This document shows, piece by piece, positions 14,501 to 28,500 of a DNA stretch of 64,000 bases; the stretch's first letter is position 1, and every line of letters begins with the position of its first letter. The position numbers were made by a program, and so were the translations under genes. The notes under the pieces are model-generated. The model ran no database searches. It was not told the DNA's origin and worked only from the letters and a program-made list of their open reading frames with translations. Source of the stretch: Colius striatus (Eukaryota; Chordata; Aves; Coliiformes; Coliidae); the NCBI RefSeq assembly GCF_028858725.1, contig NC_084773.1, positions 4,764,350 through 4,828,349 of the forward strand, given 5' to 3'.

Positions 14501-15483
14501 CCAAGGAGAAAACTCTGGGTTATTAATCCTTGTGGATTTGGGAGCTTCAGAGCTGAGCTTTGGTTCTGTTCCAAAAATGACCTGTGCTGCTCCAGGCATG
14601 TCATCTGTACAGCTGAGACTGGTAATTGCTGTTCCCCTCAGTCAGGTACCTGTGGCCTTACTTGTACCGTGGGGCAGTGGCACATGGTTACCATGGCACT
14701 GGAAGAGCTGGAGCACACTTGTCCCCAGCGGTGCTGGTTGCTACATCCATGTTTCTGTGTAGTTTGGCAGCCCCTGTGGCAACTGCTGAAGCTTCAGCCA
14801 TGGGGTGGAATACTTGAAGAGCTGTCAGCTCATTGTTAAGAGGCTCTGAAGTGAGATTTTACTGAAGGTTTTAATGTTTGGCCAAATTCAGTTAAAGCAA
14901 AAGCCTGGTTTGATTTGAAGGAGTGTGCCATGCTCCGAAAGCTCTCCACACTTCAGATTTTCTAGGTCACTCTTGGATGCTCTAATGTATTTGTTTTTTC
15001 CAGAGAAACAGCAGAATCTTTGACATTGATGATTTGTATTTCTCTGTCGTCTCGGTCTTGGAGAGCACAGAGATACTTTTTTGGCAGATTCTCCCCCTTC
15101 TTAACCCCCAGTTATCCTCATTAGAAGGCTGTCAACAAGCGTGAGAAATACCAGCTTGCCAACTGTAAATGCTGATTGGCAGATGAGCAGCTGAAGTGGG
15201 TAACTCTGACCTGCAGCAGTCTGCCTGCCAGCCCCAGCAGGAGCGGCATGAGATGCTACCTGTGCTCAGCTGCCCACTCCTGCTGCTCTGCTCAGAGCAG
15301 GAGGCCACTTCTTCCCTTGCTCAAGTGGTACGATTGCAAAGGGGTTAAACTAGAGATGAATTAAAAGCAAGCTCATGAATGGGTGTTGTGTGTGCTAGGT
15401 GTGTGACCTGGGATTTTTCTTCTTACAGTTAGGCAGTTTACCATTTAAGTCTTATTGATATTCCCTCTGTTCTGCCCTACTGA

Positions 15484-15951
15484 GACTGCAGCTGGAATAT
15501 TGTGTCCAGTTCTAGGCCCCTCAGTTCCAGGACAGGGAGCTGCTGGAGAGAGTTCAGCACAGGACCACAAAGGTGATGGAGTGGAGCATCTCCCTTCTGA
15601 TGAAAGAGCTGGGGCTCTTTAGCTTGGAGGAGACTGAGGGGTGACCTTATTCATGTTTACAAATATGTAAAGGGCAGGTGTCAGGAGGCTGGAGCCAGGC
15701 TGTTCTCAGTGATGGCCAATGACAAGGACAAGCTGGAACTGAAGAGGTTCCAAAGAAATATAAGGAGAAACTTCTTCAGTGTTCAGGTGAGGGAGCACTG
15801 GAAGGGGCTGCCCAGATGGGCTGTGGAGTCTCCTTCTCTGGAGACATTCAAACCCAGCTGGACGAGCTACTCTTGGTGATCCTGCTCTGGCAGGTTGGAC
15901 TGGATGTTCTTTTTAGGTCCCTTGCAGCCCTTTAGATTCTTGATTCTGTGA
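15484..15951 (+). mobile_element. CR1 LINE, 5'-truncated 3' end
   Basis: Typical CR1 3' segment: ctggaatattgtgtccagtt, ggagagagttcagcacagga, gctctttagcttggaggaga, aggagaaacttcttcagtgt, and a tail with ggttggactggatgttcttt and gattctgtgaa. No open reading frame remains. It lies in the long RBM6 intron, in the same sense as the gene. Confidence 0.9.
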
Positions 15952-18900
15952 ATGCTTCTGGTTTAGCTGCCTTTGGGAACAAAGAGCTTGGAAACTGCTC
16001 CAGTGAGTTTTGTTCCCGAAGCCTTGTGCCCAGCTGACTCACAGACTCCAAAGACTTTTTGTAAGGATTTCATCACCTGTGGGTATCATGGCTAAGCAGT
16101 TTTCCCTTTTTCTTTCCCTCATAAAGTACCCTGTTGTTGTGGGGGTTGTCCCCTGCTCCATGACACGTCTCTGCCCCAGTGTCCTGCTTTGAGACGTTGC
16201 TGGGTGCTCTTTCTGCAAACAGCTTTATGGCTTCAAGGCATCACTCTCTGGGACCACCTTGTGATGGGAATGCTCTGTTGCTCAGTCTACTGACAGTAGT
16301 AGTTATATACTAGACCACTGGCTATTATTGCAAATGATGCAGAGTTTTTAGTAGCTTTGGCTGAAATGGCTTGTACTGAGTTGTATCACTTGGACTAGAA
16401 TCCAGTATTGCATCTCCAGCAGACTCTTAAGTGAAAAAACATATATATCTGAAGGATTTCAACCAGTATCATAGATCATTGCCTCCAGCAGTAAAGTCCT
16501 GATGCTCTATTTTGATGAATTTGGCAGTTCAGAAAACAACAGCAGAATCTGCTCATGCCCATGGAAGTCTGGGCATTTCCATGGCTGAGAGCTCACTGTT
16601 CTAGTACTGCAGAGCTGTGCTGCCTTTTAAACCCTTCACTGGTGAGCCAACTGTGTGTTTGCTGCAAGTTTTGAGGGGGAGGTTCCTGACTGGGAGGACC
16701 AGACATTTCTGTATCACACTGATTTAGAAAGAAAAAGCCAAGCTGCTCAGGAGTACAGGATGTTGAAAATCCACAAGGAGAATTAACAGGCATAGTGCAG
16801 GTGGGTCTGTGAGAGAGATCCAGGATAAAATGTGTGGATGTAGAAGAAATTGTTACAGTCTGAGTACCAGACAGTACGTCACATACCTTCAGCCTACATT
16901 TTTTTCCCTCCTAGCACTGTTCCTTGAAATTCTCAGAAAATCTTTGTGATCTCACAGACATCTTCTCAATTGGAAGTGGTGAACTGAAAATTAGACTATT
17001 ACCCAAAATGTTTTGCAGAGAAAAGGAAGAAGATACAGATGAAACAAGAATTATCAGTGACAGGGACTAGAGGAAATAAAGGTCCTGAAAATATTTGAGA
17101 TGAAATCTAGTAACAAAGTGGAGGAATGAGGAATTTACAGTCACTGAGTTCTGACAATGTGTGTCCTAAATGAAGGACTCATTTTGGAGTGTTAAATCAT
17201 GATTGCAACCTTGAAAATGACTTTATCAAGAAGAAATCAGTAAGAGAGAGCTTGTTGAAAAAGTGAGCAGGCAATCAGCAGGGTGTTAAGGAAATTAGGG
17301 AGTAATTATGCAAGTGACACTTTCTGCTGTCTCTGAGCACTGAATTTGCAGTAGAGACCAGCACTACATGCACTTAAAAAAACATTTTCCATAAACCCAA
17401 AAATAATCTTAAGGCTTTCTGGCGAGTTTTATCTTCAGTGGCTGGTAGAAGGATGAAGCTGTGTGATGGATTGCCCTGGCAGAGGAAGTGGCCTCAAATC
17501 TATTTGTCCTTGTTTCCCGAGCTCAGAGGCAGAGCTGCAGCTGCCTGCTGAGGGGCTGCTGCTTCTGAGGGCTTTCCTGGGCTCGTGGAGTGGGCTCAGC
17601 TCTGCTCGTGAGGATGTGCACCCTGCCTTCCCTCCCTGCCTGTGCTCGGTGGGACCTGAGGCAGACACGGGTGTTTCTGGCCTGCTCTCCTGGCACTGCC
17701 CATCCCTTGAGTGTGTGGTGTGGTGCGGTGCGGTGCGGTGCAGTGTGTGTGGTGTGATGGGTGCCCTGGCTGGGAGAGGGAACACGTCCATCTCAGAGAG
17801 ACCAACAGTATCAGTGGGACAGGATTTCCACTTCCCAGTCTTCCTTATTTGTGTTTCCTCACATGCCTTGACCTCCTTCATGTGCAAACCTGCTCCTGAG
17901 CACGTGAAGTAGGCAATACTCAGTGGACCCTGAAGGGGTTCCTTGTGTCTGAGGTTGCAGCACTATACTCTGGGTGCACATACCAGCCCTCAGCAAGGAG
18001 AGGCTCGGTCTTCTGTGAGGCAATGGCAAATCCATGCTGGAAAGCAGTGCTTGAACAACTGTAAGGCAGAAAGGAAACCCATGAAGTGTTCAACACACAT
18101 AGGCCTGGCAGGAAAGGATGGCCTCGGTCTGTAGGGCAGGCTGTGGGAAGAGGAGGTGCTGCAACCCTCCACCTTACAGAGCAGTGACTTTAGTCTCCAG
18201 CTTCCCTGCTATGTTTTGTTTTAGGGGTTAAAGGATTGTTGATGTACTGCCACTGAGTGATTGGAGTGATTCCTTCCCATGGACTCTTCCCTCCTACTTT
18301 ACATATTCCCTCACATCTCCCTCACGTTCTGCACAGCAGTTGATGCATGGGTGTATCGTGACTTCTGAATAATAACTCTGGGAACTTGTTTTCTCATGCT
18401 TATGGTTTGCTCTGGGGGCTCATGTGTGACTAGGCTACTGGGTCAGAGTACCTGGGAAGCTTCTGATTCCCAAAGGATTCGCAAAATAGCTTGAGGCCAT
18501 TTCCAGCTCCCTGACATCTGTATGGGCAGAAGAGCAGCTGCTCACCCTGGGCTTGGGAGACCTGGGTCTGAGTCTCGTTATTGTCACCCAGTCTCGTATT
18601 GTGGTCTTGGGAAATGCAGACCACATGATCTGGCAGTGCCTCCAGTGACATGAGATGTCTCATGGCTCTCTCTGCTGCTCAGCCTGCCTGCATCCTGCAT
18701 GCCCAGGCATGCTCTGTTGGCCACGACAGATGAGAGCCACCAGGAATCTTTGCTCACTGCTTTTATGGGCTGCTCCAGGCAGGAGCTGGGGAAACCACAC
18801 CTATGACTTAATTTCCCCCTTAAATCATCTGCATTTCAGCAGAGCTGGTGGGTGTGTTGGGCTCCTGACATCCCTCCAAAGCGTCACATGTGCTGTCTTT

Positions 18901-19503
18901 GTGGGCAGTGGAGCTCCTCTGGTGCTGCTGCACAGGAGCTCGAGGGCAGCCCCAGCGAGGACTGGCTGCAGGGCAGCGGCTCTACTGCCTGTGGAGCCAG
19001 TGTCCTCGCTGCATGCTGGCCTGCTTCTCTGAAGGAAAGCCAGGCAGGCCTGCATGAGTGACATGAGGACTAACCCAAGTATGAAAATTCTCTCACCTCA
19101 CTGGCATTTTGCCTTGTATTCCTCCTCAAGTAGCTGCCTCGAGGCCAGCCCGGTGTGAAGGAGGCTTGTCCAGCTGCCCCTTTCAGCGTGCGGACAAAAG
19201 CAGGTTAAAGCAGTTTCCCTCTTGTGCTCTGGATACTCTGTCTCTGCTCTTCCTGAGAGGTGGCAAAGCCTCTTCTGCCTAGTTCCCTTGGAGCTTTGTA
19301 GCCCCGTGCTAGAGCAGGGCACAGGCAGTTTCCCTTTCACTTCCACGCCAAGCTCCAGCTAACTGAACTGGGAGACTTTGTCCCCCTTTCACCCTGTTTC
19401 ACTTGCAAAACCTTTAGGAACCAAAGCTTTAACCCCTTTCTCAGCCACTGAGTAATCTCCATGTGCTGGGCACATGTTGTCATTTACCCCCTTGTCTCAA
19501 CAG

Positions 19504-19578
19504 GGAACCCTTTCCATCGGTGGCAAGGAAGTGACCCTTGAGTACACCCCGTGCCCAGAGTTCTGGCGCTGCAAACGC
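19504..19578 (+). CDS. RBM6: RBM6 exon: last strand of RRM1 and start of zinc finger
   Basis: 25 codons, phase 0 to 0, between a ctcaacag acceptor and a gtaagt donor. The product reads [14 protein letters not shown], the fourth strand of an RRM, then PEFWRCKR. W-x-C begins the RanBP2-type finger completed by the next exon. The intron therefore cuts both an RRM and a zinc finger. It is the most upstream RBM6 exon I can support. Confidence 0.9.
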
Positions 19579-22500
19579 GTAAGTATGCGGTCACAGAGTT
19601 GTGTCGTGCTTCCCCTGCTGGCTCTCAAGGCAGTGGCAGCACAGAGGACTCTTGGATATTTGCTCAGTGGCTGAAGATCCTTAAGAGCAATAACTCTCCT
19701 GAATCTCTTGCCCTCCTCTAAGCTTGTGTGGTTTTCCCTACCTTTTTTGTGGTACCACCTTTGAGAGCATGTTGCTCTGGTACAGGTAGGCAATGTTTAT
19801 GCCTAGAGCAGTTTTGTCCCTTTGCAATGGTTCCCATTTAACATGGGGAAAATAGCTCGTGGATCCTTTCTCCTTAAAAAACAAAATGAGATCGTGATTC
19901 TGGCAATCAGAAGGGAACAGGCTTTCACCCTGCTTCGTATGCATAACCACAAGTGTTTTCACTGCCCGGGTAACCGGAGCTTTCACTGGCATAACAGTGC
20001 AAACCACCCCTGTGTCTCATGCAGGAACCTGGGATCTAGATTTGAGTGTAGTAGGTGCAGTGGGGGAGGAAGCACAGAGATGAGGCAGCAGTGAGTACAG
20101 CCTGGAACTGGCCTGTGTCTGGGGAGGCGCAGTTGCTCGAGGGTGGGTTTTGCCCCTGTGCCCTTCCTGTGGGGTGCGTGGGCTGCAGCGGGCTGGGAGC
20201 AGTGCCAGAGTGAAGGGCAGGGCTGGAGCTTGCAGTCCCACTGCCCACAGGCCCAGAGGCTGCAGCAGGGCAGGAAGTGCTGACCAGACTCCCACCTTGA
20301 TCACTGGATCACTCTGGGCAACAAAGACTCTCATCCACACTAATTGGATGCACAGCAGTTGCCAGCAGAGCTGTTGCTTGAGGCCTCATCTGTGCTTGCA
20401 ACACTCCAGAGATCAAGTAGAGACAGCGGTTTCAGACAGGGGTCTCACAACAGCTCTCAGTGCAATGAGAAGTGGCTGGAGCATGTGTCCCTATTGTTGC
20501 TGTGCACAGGCATGGCCTGTGCTTTCTCATGCCCCAGGGTTTTTGCAAGGCTTTAGTTAGAGGAAAAAAAAGAAGTTTGAGAGAGGAGAAATGCATTTAC
20601 AAAGAACTTGAAGAGAAAGTCAGGAATGCTGCGTTTGGAGGGAGCTCTGATGATGGGGCACTTGGCTCTTTCCATGGTGGCACTGGGTGGGACAACCAAC
20701 TGAGCATGAGCTCTGCCTCCTGGTTAGCAGACAGCTCTTCTATGGCTCTCCCTATGCAGCAAATTACATCAGCATCTATAGCATAGCTCAGGTAAGGGCC
20801 TTGTCACTGCTTTAGGAGCAAGTTGAGGTTAGAGAATACAAAGGTAGCTTTGGATCCTTTGAAACAACAGGGTGGCTAGCAGTGTGGGGCCTGGCATGGA
20901 GCTTTTTGGTCCAGCCTCACTTGAGAGATGGAAGGGTCCCATCTCAAGGACTAGTGGAGTAGCTCCATGTTGAGAACAAATCTGTGCTCAGAAGTGGTGT
21001 GAAAATCCTGTTCCCAAGGCAATCCCAGTGAGCCACGTGAGCATTTCCCTTCCACTGCAGCCAAGGCTCCTGCTGCCATTACCCATCCTGTCTCTCAGGC
21101 TCTCACTGTAACTTTTCCATGGCTGTTAGTTTCTGAAAGCACTGCAGAGTCTGGCCTTTTGGAATAGGTTGTACCCACTTGCCTTCCAAACATGACTCCC
21201 TCATGCTGTCCATCTTCCATTGCAGTGTAAGGTGTGTACTGTGGGCTACAGATCTTCCTGCTCCTATTGCAAGCTCCCAAGGGATGGTGAGTATATCTAG
21301 TCCCTTGTGTTTGCTCAGTTAAAAGTTTCATCTACCCTGACGAGTAGGTTTCTCTTCTGGCCTCCCTGTGGTGGACTAAACTGAGCACTGTGCAGGAAGA
21401 TTATTAGTTTTGCTTCGTTTAGACCCTTTTCCCTGTCCACACTAAAGATCCAACACGTGGGTGTGATGCCGCCATGTTCTCTGGTCTCATGAGGCTTAGT
21501 GGAGAGGTGAATTACTGCACAAAGCATTTCCTCCCTATTGCTCTGGCGTTGTCCTTCATCCGCAGAGTTACAGGTTATGTGTCTTCCAGGACTGTGAGCT
21601 AGTACTGCTGGCTGCAGGTGAGATGGCTTCCCCTCAACCCACCTTCTGTGGGAGATGCAGCTGCATGGTTTTAGTGTTATTGTTTGGAGGCTCTCAGATT
21701 AGAGGCGAATCCAACATTTGAATGGCTGAACTCACCTTGCTGACTGTCAGAAGGGCATGGAAAGGAGTTCTGCTCCTCCAGGAGCTTCTTCTCACCCCAC
21801 CAGCATGTCTACTTTTTGGGTGGGTGGGCACAAGAGCCAAAACCTGAGGAAGCGATTCCCTTGAGGAACTGATTTCTTTGGGACACACAGGCATTCTCTA
21901 AGCTTTGACTCTGCATCTTTGAGCAGACTTCTGATGTTTTGCATTTCTTACCCACATACCCAAGGCAGAAAGGCATTAAAATAACTGCTGATGCAGAGCT
22001 CTTCGTTTACTGAAGCACTGTCCCTGTGGTTGTGCTTTCCTTGGCCTGTGGCTCCTCCATCAGCATTATCAAGGCAAAATTGGCACAGCTGGCACAGCAC
22101 AACTGTGGAGTGTAACAAAACTGCCAAGGAGCAAATTAAACAGAGCCTTTAAGGTGCTGTGAAGACAGATTGTGGTGTGTGTGTCTCACTGACCTGGTTT
22201 TGTTGATTGTGAGAATGTATGTAATAAGGTAACCTCTCTATGTCTGTCCTTTAATTGCTGGGTGAAACAAAATGACTCTCTAGGCATATACAGGCCTGAA
22301 TTCTTGTGTGCTTTGTGATTGATGGTCTTGAAATGGATTTTAATATGCCTCTCTTACAGGGAGCAAAACAGGCCCAGAGTCCAGAGGTGCTTCTGAGGGA
22401 GAGGAAGCAGCAGCTGAGCAAGAATTCAGTAAGAGAATTACTCTCCTCCTCTGCAGAGTGATGCCCACGTCTGTGTGATTTGGATGGGCAAGATTCACAG

Positions 22501-25500
22501 TGCAATCTGCTGTCATGTGCAAATTCCACACAAGGTTCTGTTCACAAAGTGTAGCCAGATCTCTGCACACTGCAAACTGCAGGCACATCAGTGTGAGCCT
22601 GTCCCACCTGGGCTGTGCTGTCAGCTGAGCAAGTCAGTGAGCAGCTTTCCCAGCGTTTACCTGTGTTCTGCCATTCTGCCTCTGCCCCACACAACGAGCC
22701 AGGGGAGCTGCTCTGGGGGACATTAGAGAGTGAAGCTTTGCTGAGCCAAGTCTTGCACTCTAATTTCTTTATCTTTGTGGGAAGAGGCTTCAAGCAGCAG
22801 GTACAGGACTGGTGATGTCTTGACTTTGCAGCCCCACAGCTTTGGCTTCCCTCTCCAACAGCTTTAGAAGCTCAGGTAGGGATCAGGAAGTGAAGCCAGG
22901 TGCTTCAGAAGCTTTCAAGCACAGAAACTTGATGGGATTTATCTTCTCTGTGTTGCATAGCCAGGCTTTGGGCATGTTTGTTTCCACATATCTGCCTCAT
23001 CAGTGATAAGCGGGCGTCTGATAAAAATCAGTGATTGTATTATGATGCATCTCACTCAGTGGTCATAGGGGTCTGCACCCAGTTTTCCTCTGGCATTGGG
23101 ATAGAGTGACAGTTACTAGTTGATACTGCTCAACTATAGGTGTCCAAGAACACATCAGGCATAATCAGGGTATCACTGCCATGTAGTTTGTCCTGGACAT
23201 GGGGGGAACATATCCAAACCTATTCCTGATTCCCATTGTCCAGGCAAGAGCTAATCCCAAAAAGAGACGAAAAAGCCTCTTGTCTCTGACAGGAGAGGTC
23301 AGAGGAGAGGTAAAGGAGCCCAACATGCAACAAAGCAATGGAAGGGTGAGCAGTGTATGGCTTGTCCTTTACATACCTTGTGTCTGCAGAGTGTTAAGAC
23401 ACAAGATATGCAGAGGGCAGAACAAGTTGGCCTTTTATAAGGGATGCTGCTGCAGTGGCTGGAAAAACAGCAGAAGGCAAATGCATGCTGGAACCAGTCC
23501 ATTTCTTCTCTCTAATAGCAGAGCCAAAGCTTGAAAAACCTGAGCAAGAATTATCAGGACAGCCAGAATCTCCAAAGAAGCCTCTTCAGCCCTCAGTTCC
23601 TGCTCCACAGCAGGAGTGTCAGCCTCAGGAACAGGAGCCAAGGAAGAGAGATGAAGGGAGAGAGCGTCGGCCCTCACAGGAGAAGAGGAGGGACACGGAC
23701 TGGCACCAGGAGCTGCCTCCTCAGAGAGAAGCAGAGGAAGCTACACCACAGGATGGTGGAGGAAGCAGAAGTGAGTGGCACAGGGCCCAGTTTTGGCTTC
23801 CTTTTCCTTGCACTCCATGAGCCACCTCTGGAGGCTGTTTGCATGTTGTGCAAATCATGGCACCCAGTAGCTGGGCTGTCAGCTCCAATGGTGCTGCCAG
23901 ATTGCCTTTAGGAAAATGAACTTGGGGCAAGCTGGCTTCAGGATGTCAGTAACTTAGGACAGCAGCAGAATTCTCTTTGGCCAGAAGTTACCCTGGGCTG
24001 AGCTCCTCTGAGGAGGGGCCTATTTCTGCCCTCTTTTCTGGAAGGAAAAATCAGTGATTGGAGGCAGCGCTCTGAGCAAAGTGGAGAGGAAGAACCGAAG
24101 GAGACATGCTGTTGCTTTGAGTGTCTTTAGTTGTACCTGTTCTGTTACAAGAAACTCCCATCTGAATTCTCTATTTTGCCTCTTTGTTTTTCCCTCGCTG
24201 CCCACCCCCTTGGTTGTGCTCCCCAGCCATCATGCTGAAGCGAATCACTCGGTTCACCCCGCCAGAGGTGATCGTGGGGCTGCTGGCGCCCTACGTGCGG
24301 CTCTCCACCTCCAGCGTGCGCATCATGAAGAACAAGGCAGGCCGGATGGGGCAGACCTACGGCTTCATCGAGCTGGACTCACACGCTGTAAGTGCTGTCC
24401 CTGCTTTCACTTGCTCCCCGTGTTGGCAGCTGTAGTCTGTACGGGTAGAGAAGCCACAGAAAGAGACGTTGCTGTGCTTGTGAGGCAGCTGACCTGGAGT
24501 GACTCTCCTCAGCTTGTCTGACTAGGTAGGGGGAGTATCTCATACAGCTGTTGCTCTGTGGCTTTGGGAGCCAAAGATTGTCTCTGTTGTCACACACTGT
24601 GATGCTGAGCGAGTAAGCTTAAACTAACTCCTAACTTAACTCCTCCTAAACTTAACACCCCTCACACAGATACTTTGTCAGCAGGGAGCTTCAATTCAAT
24701 GGTTTGTGTCTGCAGAAAGCCAGAGTCTTAATTAACACCCAGTCCCACGTTGGAGGGTTCATGTTTTCTGCTTCTGGGTGACTGTCAGGCTCCATAACTG
24801 TGCCTTGGCCTTGTCCCAGAGTGTGTTCACCACCACTCTTTGGGGCAACAGCAGCCAGGGGACAAGCAGAGAGCCTAAAGATGCATTTATCCTTTTTGTT
24901 GCATCGTAAATACCTTTCACTAATATTTAGACAGAAGTGTTATGTTTCCTTGACCTACTATGGTCATCATGTAAGCACAGGCAGACTGAATTTGGGAAAC
25001 GGGTTTGTGATGCCTTCTCCTGGGTGTGAAACTCTCTTTTCCTTTTACAGGAGGCACTGAGGTTGCTAAAGATACTGCAGAATCTGGATCCCCCAATCTG
25101 CATTGATGGACGTAGGGTGGAAGTGAACCTTGCTACAGGGAGGAGAAGGTATAGACAGAGGGAGCAGTAGGGTTGTCCTTTGTGTGCTGTGCTGCGAGGC
25201 TAGAGCTGTGTTGTCAGACCAAGGTTGGCACATGAATTAGCACAGATGTCCCTACAGCCTAAAAATGTATTGGAGAGGTGAGGGCATCAGAGCTAGAAGA
25301 AGCTTCAGGGATTGAGCAGTGTGGGATTAGTCATCATGCTGCATGGCCTGTTGTTGTCCAGCTGTCAAATCCCATTGGGAAGAAATTAATGGGTTCAGCT
25401 TTCTAAGAAGCTGTGGGAGAGCTTTGTCTTTGCAGACACAACAAAGAGTGTGGTTGTACCTCTTGTGCAGGCAAGTCTCCTGGGATGGGCAAAATCCAAC

Positions 25501-28500
25501 ATGTTGCCAGCAAAGGTGGTCTTTCTGCCTTTATTGGTCCTGCTGATCATTCTGAGTATGCTGAGGTTCATGTGAAGCCAAACTGACATTAACCTGCAAC
25601 CTTTGTCTCTAACAGGAATGACTATGGAGAGCATGGTGACAATTCCTACTACGGCCAGGTAGGTCTGCACAGCTTCCCTGCGGCGGCCGCGAAGGGAGGG
25701 GGCACTGGGGGTTGTGGCCTTTTCCTTCTGGGCTACTGAAAGTTCAGCGTGTTCAAAGATGGGATGATGGTGTTCAAATGTGCTCTTCACGGCTTCTCTG
25801 GCCCTCACACAGCGTTTGTAATGTGCATAGAAGTGCAAGTCCAGGTGCAGAGGCTGCTTGAGGGAGTTCTGGGCTGGATTACTCTGTACCACGCTTTTAC
25901 AGCATGACTTAATTGCTGACTGATTTCAGTTCCCAGAGGGGTTATCTCTTCTCTAGCACTTGTTACTAGACTACAGGGCTCTTCCCATGCTGAAAGGGCT
26001 GGAGGCTTCAGCACGAGTTGCTGTGAGCTCCTCATTTAAGGATTCATGGAGGCTGCAGAGGTCTTGGGGTTTGCCACACTGTCCATTACTCTGCAGATGA
26101 AGAGCTGTGTCTGCTCATGCTCTCTTCAGGGTACCTAAATGAGCTGTTTTCCTGGACTTTGGGCCTGTGAGAGGGAGGAGAAGCAATATGATGTTTACCA
26201 AAGAGTCTCTGATCTGTTTGTGTTGTTCACTTACTCCAGGGCAGAAGGGGCATGAGAGACAGGAGGGGCGGCGAATCACAGAGACGCACGAGAGCACAGT
26301 GTAAGTTAAGCTCTGCCTCACTCCTCCTGTGGAGACTTTTCTTCCTTAAAAGGGCACTGACATGTAGAAATCAGCCCAAAAATATTTTTAAAGGCTAAGA
26401 GTAGGTTTGTTTGCTACACCCACTTCTGAGTTCCTTTGCCAACTTTGTTTAGTCACATTTTCCTATCTAATGATGTGTTTCTACTCTGACTGTGCAAAAC
26501 TCGCTGTGTGCTTTTCGTTGTTGTGGTAAACTGATGGGATAAAGGCAGCCTGGCAATTTCTAGATGAGATGGAAGAAAATACACTTTATGCAGCAGTGCC
26601 AGTAGCTGTAAGAACACTCCTGATTGTTGTACTAACTGAATGTAGTATAGCTGAGCTCTAGTAGCTCTTTGGAAATGAGCAGCATTCCTCAAGGCCTGCC
26701 TCTTGTAGGAACAGTTTGCTCCCCTGTCTTGTTGGGAGCTTTCATGCACCCACGGGGCAGGAAGGGATGTGGGGAGTATGATTGCTTTAAACAGGAGGCT
26801 GTTTGAAAGAGCACAGATCTTCCTTGTTCACAGGGGTGGGTGGACACGGGGCCTGGTACTCATTACCCCGTTCTTAGGGAAAGTACTGAGTTTCGTGTCA
26901 TTGTCTGGTTGAGTGTTGTGGTCTGGTGATCTCAGCACAGCCCCTCTGAGTGTGTTTTGATATGAAAGTTTTGCCAAAGTCAAGTGTTATGGTCTGGTGA
27001 TCTCAGCACAGCCCCTGTAAGCCTATTTTCATGTGAAAGTTTTGCCAAAGTCCAAAACAAGAAGAATTGTGGAAACTTATCTCCCTTCTTACTCCTTAAA
27101 GAAAAGAAGAGATAGGTCAAGTGTTGTGGGGATACTCATACCTCTCTTGCCAGGACAGGAAAATTCTTCTTTCCCAGTCTTGATCCTTTCACCATGCATT
27201 TGATTCACTGATGCATTTGCCTTTGTAAAAGGCAAGCTCTGCCTTTGGAAGATTGCAGTGTTAACTCTTGTCTCTCTGTTCAGCTCCATCAGATGTGTCC
27301 ACATACATTTACGATCCTGAAACTGGGAATTACTATGATCCCATAGCTGGGACATACTATGACCCCAGGACTCAGGTGAGTGTGTGGGAAGGAAGCTTTA
27401 CACACAGCACATTCATACAAACTGCCTATGGCTGGAGAGATGTTGCTGCAAGATCCTGAAGACAGGATAGCGTAGAACAGTACAGAGGAGGCTTTGTTTC
27501 ACCCACTCAGTCCTCTGACCAGTATAAAAGGGATACATGTTCCAAAATACCAGCTTACTCAGAGGCTAGGAACCCATTAGCTGCATGTTGAAACTCTTCC
27601 TGTATCTGCTACCTTGGCCTCTGGATCCTTGCCTTTGAGAGTTTTTGGCCTCATCTTCATTGAGCACACCTATGGGCCAAGCATCCTTGTTAGATTTTAC
27701 TGAAGACATGTGATTTGTGACTCTCTGGATTAAATGACGGACAACAGAGGTCTGTTTTCTTCTGTGGTCTCTTTGCTCCTTGACCCCAGCCAGAAGCAGT
27801 TACAAGGATGCCAAAAAAGAGCCATGAGCAGAGGTTCTGTGGGACCATCATCTTGTTTTTGTGATGCTGGAGTTGTGGGTGTTCTGGGTGGTGTTCTGGT
27901 GACCTGACTCTGGCAGACTGGCTTCTGCCCGAGAAAAGTGCTTCTGAAGCCTTTGCCCGTAGCTGCTGAGGCTCTGCAGTCCCTTCTTGTGTTGTGCTGC
28001 TCTCCTCAGCCCAGTGAGGACAATAAATCCAATAAGATTATTGCAGGGGTTTGGCTACTTCTCTTCCCAATGCCTCTTTCAGAGAGAAGTGACGATAGAC
28101 CGAGAAGCCTCCTCGTCACCTCCAGAGAGCAGAAGGCGGCGGCACGACAGCCAAGAGCGGGCAAATGAGAGGAAGGAGCCACACAGCAGGGACAGCTGGG
28201 ACAAAAGGGAGAAAGGGAAAAGTACTCCTGCCAAGGTAAATCCCTCCAGGAACGATCAGTGAGGCTGAGGTAAATAGAGAGTAATTTGTAGAGGACTCAA
28301 AAAGGGAGGGACAGTGAGAGAAAACGATGCAATCCATGGGGTCAGCTGCAGGCCAGGAACGTTGGGGTTTGTCTGGCCAGGTGGGAGTAAGTTCCTGACA
28401 TTTTTCTCTTATGACATTAAGTCAGGGTTTCTCATCCCTTCCTGATGGTAAAGGATTCAGAAACATGCAGCTGAGACACGTTTCACTCACTCCTGAAAGC

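Larger units (their letters stand above)
1..19503 (+). other. RBM6: Long upstream intron of RBM6 (5' part lies outside the window)
   Basis: No coding exon could be recognised here. The first supported exon at 19504 starts in the middle of RRM1, so its upstream partner exons (the rest of RRM1 and the long N-terminal repeat region known in mammalian RBM6) must lie before position 1 or be too diverged for me to see. Many short open frames occur on both strands, but none carries a known domain or a convincing acceptor/donor pair. The stretch holds two CR1 fragments (11464-11521 and 15484-15951), an AT-rich block at 14040-14170, and otherwise unremarkable intronic sequence. Confidence 0.7.

Noticed and set aside
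17712..17760. gtgcggtgcggtgcggtgca short repeat considered as a telomere-like or satellite seed
   Set aside because: Only a few 6-bp units in a gt-rich stretch; ordinary simple sequence.
19822..20094. 90-codon frame with [10 protein letters not shown], a zinc-knuckle-like pattern
   Set aside because: It lies in an RBM6 intron, has no acceptor/donor pair in frame, and the flanking exons already join to give the known zinc finger.
27268..27459. Open frame reading past the OCRE exon into the intron
   Set aside because: The donor gtgagt at 27376 and the in-phase next exon at 28083 give the true product. The read-through part is intron.
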